DNA of 64,000 nt from Clostridium polyendosporum. Its GTDB lineage: Bacteria > Bacillota > Clostridia > Clostridiales > Clostridiaceae. Numbering within the stretch: the first letter of the stretch is position 1; each line of letters starts with the position of its first letter. Where the stretch lies: NCBI RefSeq assembly GCF_018332455.1, contig NZ_BOPZ01000008.1:62001-126000 (forward strand), read 5' to 3'. A program made the translations under genes and the position numbers. Below the pieces are notes generated by a model. It worked only from the letters and a program-made list of their open reading frames with translations, had not been told where the DNA came from and did no database searches. Below are positions 45,502 to 55,915 of the stretch, piece by piece.

Positions 45502-46521
45502 ATGAAAGAACAACTACTTCAAATTAAAGAAAATGCTATTAAGGTACTTAACGAAGTAAAAAATAGTTCAGATCTTGAAGCTATAAGAGTTAAGTATTTG
45601 GGGAAAAAAGGAGAATTAACTTCCATATTAAGAGGTATGGGAGGATTATCTTCTGAAGAGAGACCTATTATAGGAAAGTTAGCTAATGAAGTAAGAGAAG
45701 AAATAGAAAATAAAATAGAGGCTATTTCTAAAGAGATAAAGAATAAAGAAAAAAATGAGAAGCTTAAAAGCGAGGTTATAGATATTTCTCTTCCAGGAAG
45801 AAAAAATAGGGTTGGAAAAAGACATCCTCTTGATTTAACTCTAGAAAGTATGAAGGAAATATTTATCTCAATGGGATTTACGATCGAAGAAGGACCTGAG
45901 GTAGAGCTTGATTACTATAACTTTGAGGCTTTGAATATTCCTAAGAATCATCCAGCAAGAAGTGAGCAGGATACTTTTTATATAAATGATAGTTTGGTTT
46001 TAAGAACTCAAACTTCACCTGTACAGATAAGAGTTATGGAAAACCAAAAGCCACCTATAAAGATGATTTCACCAGGAAAAGTTTTTAGATCAGATGCAGT
46101 AGATGCAACACACTCTCCTATCTTTTATCAAATGGAAGGATTAGTGGTTGATAAGGGAATTACTTTTGCTGACTTAAAAGGAACATTAGAGTTATTTGCT
46201 AAGAAAATGTTTGGAGATAAAGTTCAAACTAAGTTTAGACCACATCACTTCCCATTCACTGAGCCATCAGCAGAAATGGATGCAACATGCTTTGTTTGTG
46301 AAGGCAAGGGCTGTAGAGTTTGTAAAGGAAGTGGTTGGATAGAATTATTAGGATGTGGAATGGTTCATCCACAGGTTTTAAGAAATTGTGGTATAGATCC
46401 AGAAGTATATAGTGGTTTTGCTTTTGGATTTGGCGTAGATAGAATGGTAATGTTGAAATACGGTATAGATGATATAAGACTTCTTTATGAAAGTGACATG
46501 AGATTCTTAAATCAATTTTAG
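45502..46521 (+). CDS. pheS: Phenylalanine--tRNA ligase alpha subunit
   Basis: The catalytic subunit of the heterotetrameric class II enzyme, 339 residues. It has the N-terminal coiled coil, motif 1 region [19 protein letters not shown], motif 2 [19 protein letters not shown], and motif 3 [19 protein letters not shown] four-cysteine stretch [12 protein letters not shown] near 255 is common in Gram-positive PheS. The ribosome binding site is AAAGGAG. pheT follows after 12 nt. Confidence 0.98.
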   Translation: MKEQLLQIKENAIKVLNEVKNSSDLEAIRVKYLGKKGELTSILRGMGGLSSEERPIIGKLANEVREEIENKIEAISKEIKNKEKNEKLKSEVIDISLPGRKNRVGKRHPLDLTLESMKEIFISMGFTIEEGPEVELDYYNFEALNIPKNHPARSEQDTFYINDSLVLRTQTSPVQIRVMENQKPPIKMISPGKVFRSDAVDATHSPIFYQMEGLVVDKGITFADLKGTLELFAKKMFGDKVQTKFRPHHFPFTEPSAEMDATCFVCEGKGCRVCKGSGWIELLGCGMVHPQVLRNCGIDPEVYSGFAFGFGVDRMVMLKYGIDDIRLLYESDMRFLNQF

Positions 46522-46533
46522 GAGGTTTGGGTA

Positions 46534-48912
46534 ATGAAGGTACCATATACTTGGCTTAAAGATTACGTTGATATAAATATAGATGCAAAAGAATTGGCTG
46601 ATAGATTAACTTTATCTGGCTCTAAGGTCGAAGAGGTTATAACTTCAGGAGATGAGATTGTAAATGTAGTTACTGGAAAAATCCTTAAAATAGATCGACA
46701 TCCAGATGCTGAAAAGCTTGTGATTTGTCAGGTTGAAGTAGGTCAAGAAGTGCCAGTACAAATAGTTACTGGTGCCAATAATATGAGTGAAGATGATATT
46801 GTTCCAGTAGCATTACATGGAGCAGTACTCACTAATGGATTAAAGATTAAAAAGGGTAAGCTTAGAGGGATAGTATCTAATGGTATGATGTGTTCAGAAG
46901 AAGAGCTTGGTATAGCTGGCGATGAACCAGTTCATGGCTTAATGATACTTCCAGATAGCACGCCAATAGGAAAGGATATTAAAGAGGTATTAGGGTTAAA
47001 TAAGTCTGTAATTGATTTTGAAATAACTTCAAACAGACCAGATTGCCTAAGTGTAGTTGGTATGGCAAGGGAAACTGCTGCAACTTTAGGAACTACATAT
47101 AGAATGCCAAATATCTCTTATGAAGTTAAATGTTCATCAAGTATACATAATGAATTAAAGGTAGACATTAAAGATACATTATGTAGAAGATACATGGCTA
47201 GAGGAATTAAAAATGTTAAGGTAGAACCATCACCTTTGTGGATGCAGGAAAGACTTATTGATGCAGGAATTAGACCAATAAACAACATTGTTGATATAAC
47301 AAACTTTGTTATGCTAGAATTAGGTCAACCTATGCATGCCTTTGATAAGAGAGAATTAAAAACAGGTACGATAGTAGTTGAAAGAGCAAAAAATGAAGAA
47401 AAATTTACTACCCTTGATGAGCTAGAAAGAACTTTAGATGAAGATGTACTATGCATAAAAGATGGAGAAACCATTGTAGCATTAGCTGGAATAATGGGCG
47501 GTCTTGATTCTGGTATCAAGGACGATACTATAGAAATAGTTTTTGAATGTGCAAATTTTGATGGAACAAATATAAGAGTAAATTCTAAGAAGCTTGGTTT
47601 AAGAACTGAATCCTCTTCAAGATTCGAAAAAGATATAGATCCAAATCTTGCTGAATTAGCTTTAAATAGAGCTTGTACTTTAATTGAACAACTTGGCGCT
47701 GGAGACGTAATGGAAGGCACTATAGATGTTTATAATGATGTTAAGAAAGAAAAGCAGCTTATTGTTAATAGTGATTGGGTTAATAGATTCCTAGGTACTT
47801 CCTTAACAAAGGAACAAATGAAGGATTATTTAGACAAGTTAGAACTTAACACAGAGATACAAAATAATGAACTAGTAATAACAGTTCCTACATTTAGAAT
47901 TGATATTGATATAAAGGAAGATATTGCTGAAGAGATTGCTAGAATTTATGGTTATGATAATATTCCGACTACAATAGCATCTTCAAGTACAGATAGAGAG
48001 CCTAAGAATAGGAAGCAAAAACTTGATGATGAAGTAATCGAAACTATGATCTCTAGTGGATTAAATCAATCAATTTCATATGCTTTTGTAAGTCCAAAAG
48101 TATTTGATATGATAAATGCCCCACAGGATAGTATTCTTAGAAAAACTATAAAAATCAAGAATCCTCTTGGGGAAGACTATAGTTTAATGAGAACAACAAC
48201 TATTCCATCAATAATGGAATCATTAGCAAGAAATTATTCAAGAAATAATAATTATGCAAGTTTATTCGAAATAGGTAAAGTATATATACCTAATGTTGAT
48301 GAAAGTAAGCTGCCAGAAGAAAAGAATATACTAACTATAGGTTTATATGGCGAAGTAGACTATCTAGACTTAAAGGGAGTTGTTGAAAACCTATTTGATG
48401 CATTAGGTATCAATAAGTGTACTTACAAGAGACAAAATGAAAATGCTACCTATCACCCAGGTAAAACTGCCGAAGTTTTTGTTGGAAAGGATAGAGTTGC
48501 AATATTAGGTGAAATACATCCTGATGTTATGGATAATTATGGAATAGAAGCTCTATGTTATGTTGCTGAAATTGACTTAGATGTAGTATATTCTAATGCT
48601 AATATTATTAAGTATTATAAGCCATTACCAAAGTTCCCAGCGGTAACAAGAGATATTGCATTACTTGTAGATGATGAAATATTGGTTCAAGAAATAAATG
48701 AAACAATAAGAAAAGCAGGTGGCAATATAGTAGAGAGTGTAAATTTATTTGATGTTTATAAGGGTAAGCAAATACCAGAAGGTAAAAAGAGTATAGCTTA
48801 TGCAATCGCTTATAGAGATGAAAAGAAAACACTAACAGATAATGAAGTAAATAAAGTACATGAAAAGATTTTACGCTCACTAGAATATAAACTTGGAGCG
48901 CAATTAAGATAA
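46534..48912 (+). CDS. pheT: Phenylalanine--tRNA ligase beta subunit
   Basis: A 792-residue subunit with an N-terminal tRNA-binding OB domain ([20 protein letters not shown]), B3/B4 editing domain ([13 protein letters not shown]), B5 domain and a C-terminal anticodon-binding ferredoxin-like domain ([20 protein letters not shown]). It is co-transcribed with pheS. No ordinary terminator stands behind it; two tandem E1 copies do. The call is secure. Confidence 0.98.
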   Translation: MKVPYTWLKDYVDINIDAKELADRLTLSGSKVEEVITSGDEIVNVVTGKILKIDRHPDAEKLVICQVEVGQEVPVQIVTGANNMSEDDIVPVALHGAVLTNGLKIKKGKLRGIVSNGMMCSEEELGIAGDEPVHGLMILPDSTPIGKDIKEVLGLNKSVIDFEITSNRPDCLSVVGMARETAATLGTTYRMPNISYEVKCSSSIHNELKVDIKDTLCRRYMARGIKNVKVEPSPLWMQERLIDAGIRPINNIVDITNFVMLELGQPMHAFDKRELKTGTIVVERAKNEEKFTTLDELERTLDEDVLCIKDGETIVALAGIMGGLDSGIKDDTIEIVFECANFDGTNIRVNSKKLGLRTESSSRFEKDIDPNLAELALNRACTLIEQLGAGDVMEGTIDVYNDVKKEKQLIVNSDWVNRFLGTSLTKEQMKDYLDKLELNTEIQNNELVITVPTFRIDIDIKEDIAEEIARIYGYDNIPTTIASSSTDREPKNRKQKLDDEVIETMISSGLNQSISYAFVSPKVFDMINAPQDSILRKTIKIKNPLGEDYSLMRTTTIPSIMESLARNYSRNNNYASLFEIGKVYIPNVDESKLPEEKNILTIGLYGEVDYLDLKGVVENLFDALGINKCTYKRQNENATYHPGKTAEVFVGKDRVAILGEIHPDVMDNYGIEALCYVAEIDLDVVYSNANIIKYYKPLPKFPAVTRDIALLVDDEILVQEINETIRKAGGNIVESVNLFDVYKGKQIPEGKKSIAYAIAYRDEKKTLTDNEVNKVHEKILRSLEYKLGAQLR

Positions 48913-48920
48913 TCAATATT

Positions 48921-48990
48921 TTATTTGTTGTAATTTTACTAGATGAAATCTGGTTAAGAATGAAAGGGTTCGATACCCTTTCATTCTCAT
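48921..48990 (+). repeat. Interspersed repeat E1, copy K (first of a tandem pair)
   Basis: TTTGTTGTAATTTTACTAGA, TGAAATCTGGTTAA, then the strong right hairpin GAATGAAAGGGT / ACCCTTTCATTC (48959-48986). It is in the + orientation and begins 8 nt after pheT. It is the most likely pheT terminator, although the following T tract is weak. Confidence 0.88.
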
Positions 48991-49056
48991 TTAATGGCAT
49001 TTCACAAAGTGAAATTTTAGTAAAAGTGAATAGGTTAAAACCTATTCACTTTTATT
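48991..49056 (+). repeat. Interspersed repeat E1, copy L (second of a tandem pair)
   Basis: TTAATGGCATTTCACAAAGT, GAAATTTTAGTAAAAGTGAA, then TAGGTT/AACCTA as part of an AAAAGTGAATAGGTT stem (49022-49051) and TTTATT. It follows copy K head to tail in the same orientation. The right stem sequence differs from K but resembles copy N. Confidence 0.88.
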
Positions 49057-49184
49057 AAATGTAAAAATGTGTTAATATTTAATTAATGATAAGAAAGTAA
49101 CTTTAACTAATAGAGTTTTTTCTTTAATATTATATTAAATTGTGAACTTGTGTGTATAAATATTGAGTATTAAGAGGTGTTGTT

Positions 49185-50144
49185 ATGGCTTCAGTTACTG
49201 TGAAGATCAACGGTATAGAATATAACCTTAAGGGTAAAGAGGACACAGCATATCTTCAGCAGGTTGCAAAATATGTTGATGAAAGAGTTAAGGAACTGTT
49301 GGAAAAAAACAGCAAATTAAGTTTTTCAGCAGCTACAGTACTTGCAGCGATTAATGTTGTTGATGAACTTTTTAAAGGAAACAAAGATTATAATGATTTA
49401 ATAGCTAGTTTTGATAATCTTCAATTAGTTAATAAGAGTTTAGAGAAAGAAGTTGAAGAGCTAAAAGAAAGCTTCAAGGCGTTAAGAGAGCAATGTGAAA
49501 CTTTAAATCAACAAGTAGATAGTAAAAATCAGCAAGTAAATGGTGAAGATCAACAAACAGATAGTGAAGATCAACAAGTTGATGGTGAAAATGAACAAGT
49601 AGATATTGAAAATCAGCAGGTTGATAATGAAGGTCAACAAGTTGATGGTGAAAATGAACAAGTAGATATTAAAAATCAGCAAGTTGATGGTGAAGATCAA
49701 CAGGCAGATATCGAAAATCAGCAAGTTGATGGTGAAAATGAACAAGCAGATATTGAAAATCAGCAAGTTGATGATGAAAATGAACAAGCAGATATTGAAA
49801 ATCAGCAAGTTGATGATGAAAATCAACAGGCAGATAGTGAAAATGAACAAGCAGATATTGAAAATCAGCAAGTTGATGATGAAAATCAACAGGCAGATAG
49901 TGAAGGATTGTTTGAAGAAGTTGAACGACTAAGAGAGCAACTTATGATTATGGAAGATATAAATAAGGAGCTTATGAATAAGAATAAGAAACTTGAGGAG
50001 AACAATAGAGAGCTTAAGTTCCAAGTTCAGACATCAAAGTATAAGATCATGGATTTACAAAAAAAGTATATTGATAGCCAGATTAGTCTAGCATCTGAAA
50101 GAAAGAGCAGAAATCCTTTGTTAAATCTTACAAACAATTCATAA
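49185..50144 (+). CDS. zapA: ZapA-like cell division protein with a heptad-repeat insert
   Basis: ZapA binds FtsZ and bundles Z-ring filaments. Residues 1-100 match ZapA (VTVKINGIEYNLKGKED, AATVLAAINVVDELFK) plus coiled coil. Usual ZapA proteins are roughly 85-150 residues; this one has 319. The extra length is a block at residues 109-241 made of 19 consecutive 7-residue units of the type QQVDGEN/EQADIEN, strongly acidic and Gln-rich. A basic coiled coil follows (residues 243-305). The frame is intact throughout, so the insert is probably translated. Its location behind pheT is conserved in clostridia. Confidence 0.9.
   Translation: MASVTVKINGIEYNLKGKEDTAYLQQVAKYVDERVKELLEKNSKLSFSAATVLAAINVVDELFKGNKDYNDLIASFDNLQLVNKSLEKEVEELKESFKALREQCETLNQQVDSKNQQVNGEDQQTDSEDQQVDGENEQVDIENQQVDNEGQQVDGENEQVDIKNQQVDGEDQQADIENQQVDGENEQADIENQQVDDENEQADIENQQVDDENQQADSENEQADIENQQVDDENQQADSEGLFEEVERLREQLMIMEDINKELMNKNKKLEENNRELKFQVQTSKYKIMDLQKKYIDSQISLASERKSRNPLLNLTNNS
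49509..49907 (+). repeat. 21-bp minisatellite within zapA (19 units)
   Basis: Nineteen uninterrupted 21-bp units encode QQVDSKN, QQVNGED, QQTDSED, QQVDGEN, EQVDIEN and so on to QQADSEG. The 3' half contains a 42- to 63-bp higher-order repeat (EQADIEN QQVDDEN [QQADSEN]). All units keep the reading frame, and the array keeps other frames open too, which explains the long shadow frames on both strands. Confidence 0.95.
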
Positions 50145-50168
50145 AACCTGTCTAATGACAGGTTTTTT
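50143..50168 (+). terminator. zapA terminator
   Basis: AAAACCTGTC (50143-50152) pairs with GACAGGTTTT (50157-50166), loop TAAT, followed by more T. E1 copy M begins 3 nt later. Confidence 0.95.
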
Positions 50169-50170
50169 AC

Positions 50171-50240
50171 TTTCTGTCATTTTGTAAAGTGAATCTAGTT
50201 AGAGTTTAGTACGCTAAATGTCTGCTCAGTTTTATTTTAA
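50171..50240 (+). repeat. Interspersed repeat E1, copy M
   Basis: TTTCTGTCATTTTGTAAAGT, GAATCTAGTTAGAGTTTAGT, then TGTCTGCTCAGTTTTATTTT. The left hairpin is slightly damaged. It is in the + orientation, behind the zapA terminator. The rest of the gap to 50477 is AT-rich, with a possible TATAAT at about 50431 in front of the U32 gene. Confidence 0.78.
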
Positions 50241-50477
50241 AGTTATTCTAAAATATAATCTAATATTTAAAGTAATTTGTAGAAAAATAATTAAAAGATA
50301 AGTGTATCTAAAAAAATTAAAAAGTATTAATATTTTAGATGTTTAGTCAATATTGTATTGTAATATTTTGTAACAATCAATACTAATGTGGGATGATATA
50401 ATAAAATTAGTTTATAATAACTTTTATGGTATAATACTGAATAGTGCATTGATAAAATTAGTAGGAGAGATGTAGTA

Positions 50478-52832
50478 ATGAATAAAATTGAATTACTTGC
50501 ACCAGCAGGAAGCAAGGAAAGTTTATATGCAGCAATTAATAAAGGAGCAGATGCAGTATACTTAGGAGGAACTAAGTTTTCTGCAAGAGCTTATGCCTCA
50601 AATTTTGATGAAAAAACATTAGAAGAAGCTGTAGATTACGCTCACATGTATGGAGTGAAAGTTTACATTACTATAAATACATTGATTAAGGAAAAAGAGT
50701 TAAGAGAAGTTCTAGAATATGTAGGATTTCTTTATAAAATTGGTGTAGATGCATTAATAATTCAAGACCTGGGCGTATTTAATGAGATTAAAAAGAAGTT
50801 TCCAGATTTCGAATTACATGCTTCAACTCAAATGACAATACATAATGGAGAGGGTGCCCTTTTCTTAAAGGAAAATGGATTTCATAGAGTAGTTTTATCA
50901 AGGGAACTTTCCTTAGATGAAATCAAGTATATCTCTAAAGAATTAAAAATTGAAACTGAAATATTTGTACATGGAGCTTTATGCATATGCTATTCTGGTC
51001 AATGTTTAATGAGTAGTATAATTGGTGGTAGAAGTGGAAATAGAGGAAGATGTGCTCAATCATGCAGACTACCATACAGCATAATAAAGAAAGGGAGTGG
51101 AGAACTTTATAAAGGTTATTTACTTAGCCCTAAGGATATGTGTACCATTGATGATATAGAAGATATTATTGAAAGTGAAACTGACTCTTTAAAGATAGAA
51201 GGAAGAATGAAAAGACCAGAGTATGTAGCTGGAGTTGTAGAGAGTTATAAGGAGGCTATTGAAAACTATTATATTAAAAAACATAGTAATACAGAGAATC
51301 ATAAGAAAGTTTTAATGAAGCTTTTTAATAGAGAGGGATTCTCTAAGGCATATCTTTACAAAAACGTAGGTAAGGATATGATGGCATTTAATATGCCAAA
51401 AAACACAGGGGTTTTTGTTGGAATAATTGACAGTAATGGAGAGGTAGATTTAGTTGAAGACGTATCATTAGGTGATGGAATTAGATGCGGTGAAAATGGA
51501 TTTACAGTTTCAAAAATTCTTAAAAATAACAAGGAAGTATTAAAAGCCTTTAAGGGAGAAAGTGTAAAAATATTTCCTAAGAACTATAGAAAAGGTGACT
51601 ATATTTACAAAACTTCTGATGTGGAGTTGTTAGAAAAGCTTAAATCATCCTATCTAAATCCTTTCGGTAAAAAGATATTGATTAATGCAGAAGTAGAATT
51701 TGAGATTGGAAAACCTCTTTCTATAAAAACAGTTTATAATGGTGTTGAATTTGATGTTCAAGGAGATCTAGTTCAAGAGGCATTAAAAAAACCATTATCA
51801 ATTGAAAAGATTAAGGAGAATTTAGGAAAGTCAGGAGATATTCCGTATAAAATAGAAAATATTAAATTTTCTTCTTTTGATGAAGGCTTTTTACCAATAT
51901 CATCTTTAAATAACGCAAGAAGAGAGATTCTTCAAAAAATAATATCATTTGAAATAGAAAAGTATAAACGTCAGGTGCCAGTTAAAAGTTATTTAAATGA
52001 TAGAACTTTAAAGGATAAAAAGTATGCCTTTCCAGAGTTTACTTATGTGATCAATACAAAAGAACAACTACGAGCTCTAATGGATTTAAATATAGAGAAC
52101 ATTGTTATAGATGTTTTTGATAAGTCTTATGGAACTATAAAGATTGAAGACTTAGATAAATTAGATTTAACTAAGGTTTATATAAAAATACCAAATATAA
52201 TAAAAAAAGAATTTAATTTTATTTGTGATATTTTAGATAAATATATTAAGGATATAAAAGGTATTGTTACCGCAAATGTAGGTATTATCTCAAGGTATAA
52301 AGGAAGAACCGAAATAATTGGTGATTACAAACTAAATATTTTTAATAGTTCGTCAGCAGAGTTTTATTCTAATCATATTGATTTAATACCAATTAGTGTT
52401 GAACTAAATAGAAAAGAAGTTATTGATGTGGTTAAAAATTGTAATCATGAACTCCAGCAGATGATATATGGTAAGGTAGAGATGATGGTAAGTGAATATT
52501 GTCCAATTGGTAGTACTTTTGGAGGAAAGTGTGAAAATAAACAATGTGATGAGCCATGTGTTTCAGCAGATTTTGAGTTAGAAGACAGGATGAAGGAAAG
52601 ATTTGTTGTTAAAACGGATAGATTTTGTAGATCACATATATATAACAATGTACCAACAAATCTTATTGAAGAACTAGAGGAGTTAAAGAATATTGGTATT
52701 GCATATTTTAGAGTAGATTTTGTAGATGAAGATTATGAAGAAGTAATAAAGGTAATAAAAATGTTACAAGGTAGTTTAGAGGTTTATAGCTCAAAATATA
52801 CAAAAGGACATTATAGAAGAGGTGTGGAATAA
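50478..52832 (+). CDS. U32 family peptidase/hydroxylase-like protein with DUF3656 region
   Basis: This 784-residue protein starts NKIELLAPAGSKESLYAAI and has the U32 signature EIFVHGALCICYSGQC followed by SGNRGRCAQSCRLPY. A middle DUF3656-like region and a C-terminal cysteine cluster (CPIGSTFGGKCENKQCDEPC) follow. U32 proteins include collagenase-like peptidases, but relatives such as RlhA and TrhP act in tRNA/rRNA hydroxylation, and the cysteines suggest an Fe-S centre. The exact role is open. It overlaps no gene but lies 13 nt before mutS2, suggesting one operon. Confidence 0.9.
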   Translation: MNKIELLAPAGSKESLYAAINKGADAVYLGGTKFSARAYASNFDEKTLEEAVDYAHMYGVKVYITINTLIKEKELREVLEYVGFLYKIGVDALIIQDLGVFNEIKKKFPDFELHASTQMTIHNGEGALFLKENGFHRVVLSRELSLDEIKYISKELKIETEIFVHGALCICYSGQCLMSSIIGGRSGNRGRCAQSCRLPYSIIKKGSGELYKGYLLSPKDMCTIDDIEDIIESETDSLKIEGRMKRPEYVAGVVESYKEAIENYYIKKHSNTENHKKVLMKLFNREGFSKAYLYKNVGKDMMAFNMPKNTGVFVGIIDSNGEVDLVEDVSLGDGIRCGENGFTVSKILKNNKEVLKAFKGESVKIFPKNYRKGDYIYKTSDVELLEKLKSSYLNPFGKKILINAEVEFEIGKPLSIKTVYNGVEFDVQGDLVQEALKKPLSIEKIKENLGKSGDIPYKIENIKFSSFDEGFLPISSLNNARREILQKIISFEIEKYKRQVPVKSYLNDRTLKDKKYAFPEFTYVINTKEQLRALMDLNIENIVIDVFDKSYGTIKIEDLDKLDLTKVYIKIPNIIKKEFNFICDILDKYIKDIKGIVTANVGIISRYKGRTEIIGDYKLNIFNSSSAEFYSNHIDLIPISVELNRKEVIDVVKNCNHELQQMIYGKVEMMVSEYCPIGSTFGGKCENKQCDEPCVSADFELEDRMKERFVVKTDRFCRSHIYNNVPTNLIEELEELKNIGIAYFRVDFVDEDYEEVIKVIKMLQGSLEVYSSKYTKGHYRRGVE

Positions 52833-52845
52833 AGGAGAACTAACT

Positions 52846-55206
52846 ATGAATGAAAAGTCATTAAAAGTTTTAGAATTCAATAAAATAAAAGAAGAACTAA
52901 AAAAGTACACTTTAACTGCGGCATCAAAAGAAGTTATTGAAGAGCTTACACCTTATAAAACAGTTTATGAGGTTAAAGAACATTTACAAGAAACAAAAGA
53001 GGCTTATAATATTTTAATTAAAAAAGGTAATCCGCCTTTTGAAGGATTATATGATGTAAGAGAAGCGGTAAAAAGAGTTGAAAAGGGTGGAGGTTTAAAT
53101 GCTGGACAGCTACTTAGAGTTGCTCAAATGGTAAGATGTGCTAGAAGGTTTAATGAATTTATTCAAAGAAAAGAACAAGAAGAGGAATACAGAATTATTG
53201 AGGATGTATGCAGTGGACTTACTCCTTTAAGAAAAATTGAAGATGCTGTTTTTACAGCAATAGTAGGTGAAGATGAGGTTTCTGATAAAGCTAGCCAAAC
53301 TCTTTATAATATAAGAAGAAGTTTAAAGGAAAAAAATTCATCAGTTAGAGATAAGGTTAATTCTATAATAAGAGAAAACTCCAAGTATCTTCAAGATAAT
53401 CTCTTTACAATGAGAGGAGATAGATATGTTATTCCGGTAAAATCTGAATATAAGGGCGCAGTTCAAGGACTTATCCATGATCAAAGTTCCACTGGGGCTA
53501 CTTTATTTATTGAACCTATAAGTCTTGTTAATTTAAATAATGAAATAAAGGAGCTTATGTTAAAGGAAAAAGCAGAAATAGAAAGAATATTATCTGAGCT
53601 TTCATCTATTATTTATGACAATATTTCAGCAGTTAAAAACAATTCTAATATCTTAATTGAATTAGATTTTATATTTGCTAAAGCTAAGTATTGTAGCAAG
53701 ATTAATGGGGTATGCCCTAAAGTAAATGATAACGGTGCTTTTACTCTATTAGAAGCTCGTCATCCGCTAATTGATCCTCAAAAGGTAGTTCCTTCAGATA
53801 TATATTTAGGAAAGGATTTTACAAGCCTTGTAGTTACGGGTCCTAATACTGGAGGGAAAACTGTTACACTTAAAACGGTGGGGCTTTTACATTTGATGGC
53901 CATGAGTGGTTTATTAATACCGACGAGAGAAAATTCTTCTATAAGCTTTTTTGATGAGATATTCGCTGACATTGGAGATGAGCAAAGCATTGAACAAAGC
54001 CTGTCTACTTTCTCGTCACATATGACTAATATAGTTGGAATAATGGAGAAAGCCAATAATAAATCTTTAGCTTTATTTGATGAGTTAGGAGCTGGTACTG
54101 ATCCGACAGAAGGTGCAGCACTAGCAATGGCAATTCTTGAGACTCTTAGACAAATAGGATGTAAGATAGTAGCAACAACTCACTATAGTGAGCTTAAAGG
54201 ATACGCTCTTAAGACTCCAGGGGTTGAAAATGCATCAGTAGAATTTGATGTAGAAACCTTAAGACCAACTTACAGATTACTTATTGGAATTCCAGGAAAA
54301 TCTAATGCATTTGAAATTTCTAAAAGACTAGGATTGCAAGAGGTTATTATCGAGAAAGCCAAGGGATTAATATCGCACGAATCTCTTAAGTTTGAAGATT
54401 TAATACAAAATTTACAAGAAAAGACCATTAGAGCAGAAAAAGATGCAAGGGATGCAGAAAAACTGAAATTTGAAATTAACAAACTAAAAGAGAAATATGA
54501 AGAAAAATTAACTAATATAGAGAAAACGAGAGAAAATGCTTATGCTGAAGCAAGACGAGAATCAAAGCAAATTTTGAGAGATGCTAAGGAAGAAGCAGAT
54601 CAAATACTTAAGAATATGAGAGAACTTGAGAGAATGGGGATTTCTTCTGATGCGAGAAGAATGTTAGAAGAAGAGAGAAGTAAGCTTAAGAACAAATTAG
54701 ATAAAGCAGAACAGCAATTAAATAAGACTATTAAAGAAAAAAATGGTGAAGAACTTAAAGAAGTTAAACTTGGAATGGAAGTCTTTTTACCATCTATTAA
54801 TCAAAAGGTTGTAATACTTACTATGCCTGATTCTAAGGGAGAAGTGCAGGTTGAAGCAGGTATTATGAAAGTTAATGTTAAGGTTAAAGACCTTAGAGTA
54901 GCCAAAGAAACTAAGGAAGTTAAGAAAAAATCAAAGAAGGAAGTACAATTAAATTTACGAACAGTATCTTCTTCAATAGATTTAAGAGGAATGGATGCAG
55001 AAGAAGCCTGCTATACTGTAGATAAATATTTAGATGAAGCATATTTAGGTGGACTAGGTGAAGTTACTGTAGTTCATGGTAAAGGTACTGGAGTTTTAAG
55101 AAAAGCGATAAATGATATGTTAAAAAGCCATCCTCACGTAAAATCCTTCAGATTAGGAGAATATGGTGAGGGAGGAACAGGCGTTACAGTAGTTCAATTA
55201 AAATAG
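52846..55206 (+). CDS. mutS2: Endonuclease MutS2
   Basis: This 786-residue MutS-family ATPase has Walker A TGPNTGGKTVTLKT near residue 333, Walker B SLALFDELGAGTDP, a long coiled coil at about 515-640, and a C-terminal Smr nuclease domain (SIDLRGMDAEEA, VVHGKGTGVLR). MutS2 acts on recombination intermediates or collided ribosomes, not on mismatches. ATG 52846 follows AAAGGAG; the longer frame overlapping the U32 gene lacks a ribosome binding site. Between the U32 and DUF523 genes. Confidence 0.96.
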   Translation: MNEKSLKVLEFNKIKEELKKYTLTAASKEVIEELTPYKTVYEVKEHLQETKEAYNILIKKGNPPFEGLYDVREAVKRVEKGGGLNAGQLLRVAQMVRCARRFNEFIQRKEQEEEYRIIEDVCSGLTPLRKIEDAVFTAIVGEDEVSDKASQTLYNIRRSLKEKNSSVRDKVNSIIRENSKYLQDNLFTMRGDRYVIPVKSEYKGAVQGLIHDQSSTGATLFIEPISLVNLNNEIKELMLKEKAEIERILSELSSIIYDNISAVKNNSNILIELDFIFAKAKYCSKINGVCPKVNDNGAFTLLEARHPLIDPQKVVPSDIYLGKDFTSLVVTGPNTGGKTVTLKTVGLLHLMAMSGLLIPTRENSSISFFDEIFADIGDEQSIEQSLSTFSSHMTNIVGIMEKANNKSLALFDELGAGTDPTEGAALAMAILETLRQIGCKIVATTHYSELKGYALKTPGVENASVEFDVETLRPTYRLLIGIPGKSNAFEISKRLGLQEVIIEKAKGLISHESLKFEDLIQNLQEKTIRAEKDARDAEKLKFEINKLKEKYEEKLTNIEKTRENAYAEARRESKQILRDAKEEADQILKNMRELERMGISSDARRMLEEERSKLKNKLDKAEQQLNKTIKEKNGEELKEVKLGMEVFLPSINQKVVILTMPDSKGEVQVEAGIMKVNVKVKDLRVAKETKEVKKKSKKEVQLNLRTVSSSIDLRGMDAEEACYTVDKYLDEAYLGGLGEVTVVHGKGTGVLRKAINDMLKSHPHVKSFRLGEYGEGGTGVTVVQLK

Positions 55207-55215
55207 AGGTGTGGT

Positions 55216-55683
55216 ATGATAATTATAAGTGCTTGCTTATGTGGAATAAATTGTAAGTACAATGGCGGAAACAATTTAAGAAAAGACATTAAAGATCTTT
55301 TTGATCAAGGAAAAGCCGTATTGGTTTGTCCAGAGAACTTAGGAGAGTTACCAACACCAAGAAGTGCAAGAGAAATTGTTGGCGGGACAGGAAAAGATGT
55401 TCTAGAAGGAAGGGCAAGGGTGATTTCTGCGGAAGGAAAAGACTCTACAAAAGAATTTTTAGAAGGTGCAGAAAAAACTTTAGAGATAGCTAAGAAAGTT
55501 GGAGCTAAGGTTGCTATCTTAAAAGCAAAAAGTCCTTCTTGTGGATGTGGATGGATTTATGATGGAACTTTTTCTGGGAAACTTATAAAGGGAAATGGAG
55601 TTACAGCAGAATTATTGTCTAAAAAAGGTATAAAAGTATACAATGAAGATAATTTCAAGGAAGAAGAGTGGGGAGAACTATAA
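55216..55683 (+). CDS. DUF523 family protein
   Basis: This 155-residue protein has the family's conserved cysteines in SACLCGINCKYNGGNN, VCPENLGELPTPR and KAKSPSCGCGWIYDG. The arrangement suggests metal or Fe-S binding. It is nine nt downstream of mutS2, so probably the last gene of that operon. The function is unknown. The start ATG follows AGAGGTGTGG. Confidence 0.9.
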   Translation: MIIISACLCGINCKYNGGNNLRKDIKDLFDQGKAVLVCPENLGELPTPRSAREIVGGTGKDVLEGRARVISAEGKDSTKEFLEGAEKTLEIAKKVGAKVAILKAKSPSCGCGWIYDGTFSGKLIKGNGVTAELLSKKGIKVYNEDNFKEEEWGEL

Positions 55684-55753
55684 TCAGTTATTAAAAGCTG
55701 ATAGATAAAATTAAAATAATAGCTATAGATTTGTGCTTTGATATAAAATAAAC

Positions 55754-55784
55754 AAAAAGAGTACCGTAATAGGTACTCTTTTTG
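55754..55784 (+). terminator. Terminator of the U32-mutS2-DUF523 operon
   Basis: AAAAAGAGTACC (55754-55765) pairs perfectly with GGTACTCTTTTT (55772-55783) around a 6-nt loop. Confidence 0.95.
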
Positions 55785-55847
55785 TTATCGTTATTTGCCG
55801 TCGCTTTATGAAGTATAAATAACGATGACATTTAACTATTATCTATT

Positions 55848-55915
55848 ATCTGCTATCATTTCACAAAGTGAAATTTGGCTAAAAGTGAATAGGCTTAGTA
55901 CCTATTCACTTTTAT
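55848..55915 (+). repeat. Interspersed repeat E1, copy N
   Basis: ATCTGCTATCATTTCACAAA, GTGAAATTTGGCTAAAAGTG, AATAGGCTTAGTACCTATTC and ACTTTTATT. It is a regular copy with the right stem AAAAGTGAATAGG. It is in the + orientation, in a convergent gap. The stop codon of the minus-strand decarboxylase (55912-55914) lies in its right end. A decayed left-end-like stretch (GCCGTCGCTTTATGAAGT) stands at about 55797. Confidence 0.9.

Noticed and set aside
49503-49889. Long minus-strand frame with a repetitive hydrophobic product opposite zapA, and a +1 frame at 49684-49932
   Set aside because: Both arise because the 21-bp minisatellite keeps several frames open. They have no ribosome binding site, and the zapA frame explains the region.
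49509-49907. Possible CRISPR-like array
   Set aside because: The 21-bp units are contiguous without spacers and encode in-frame heptads.
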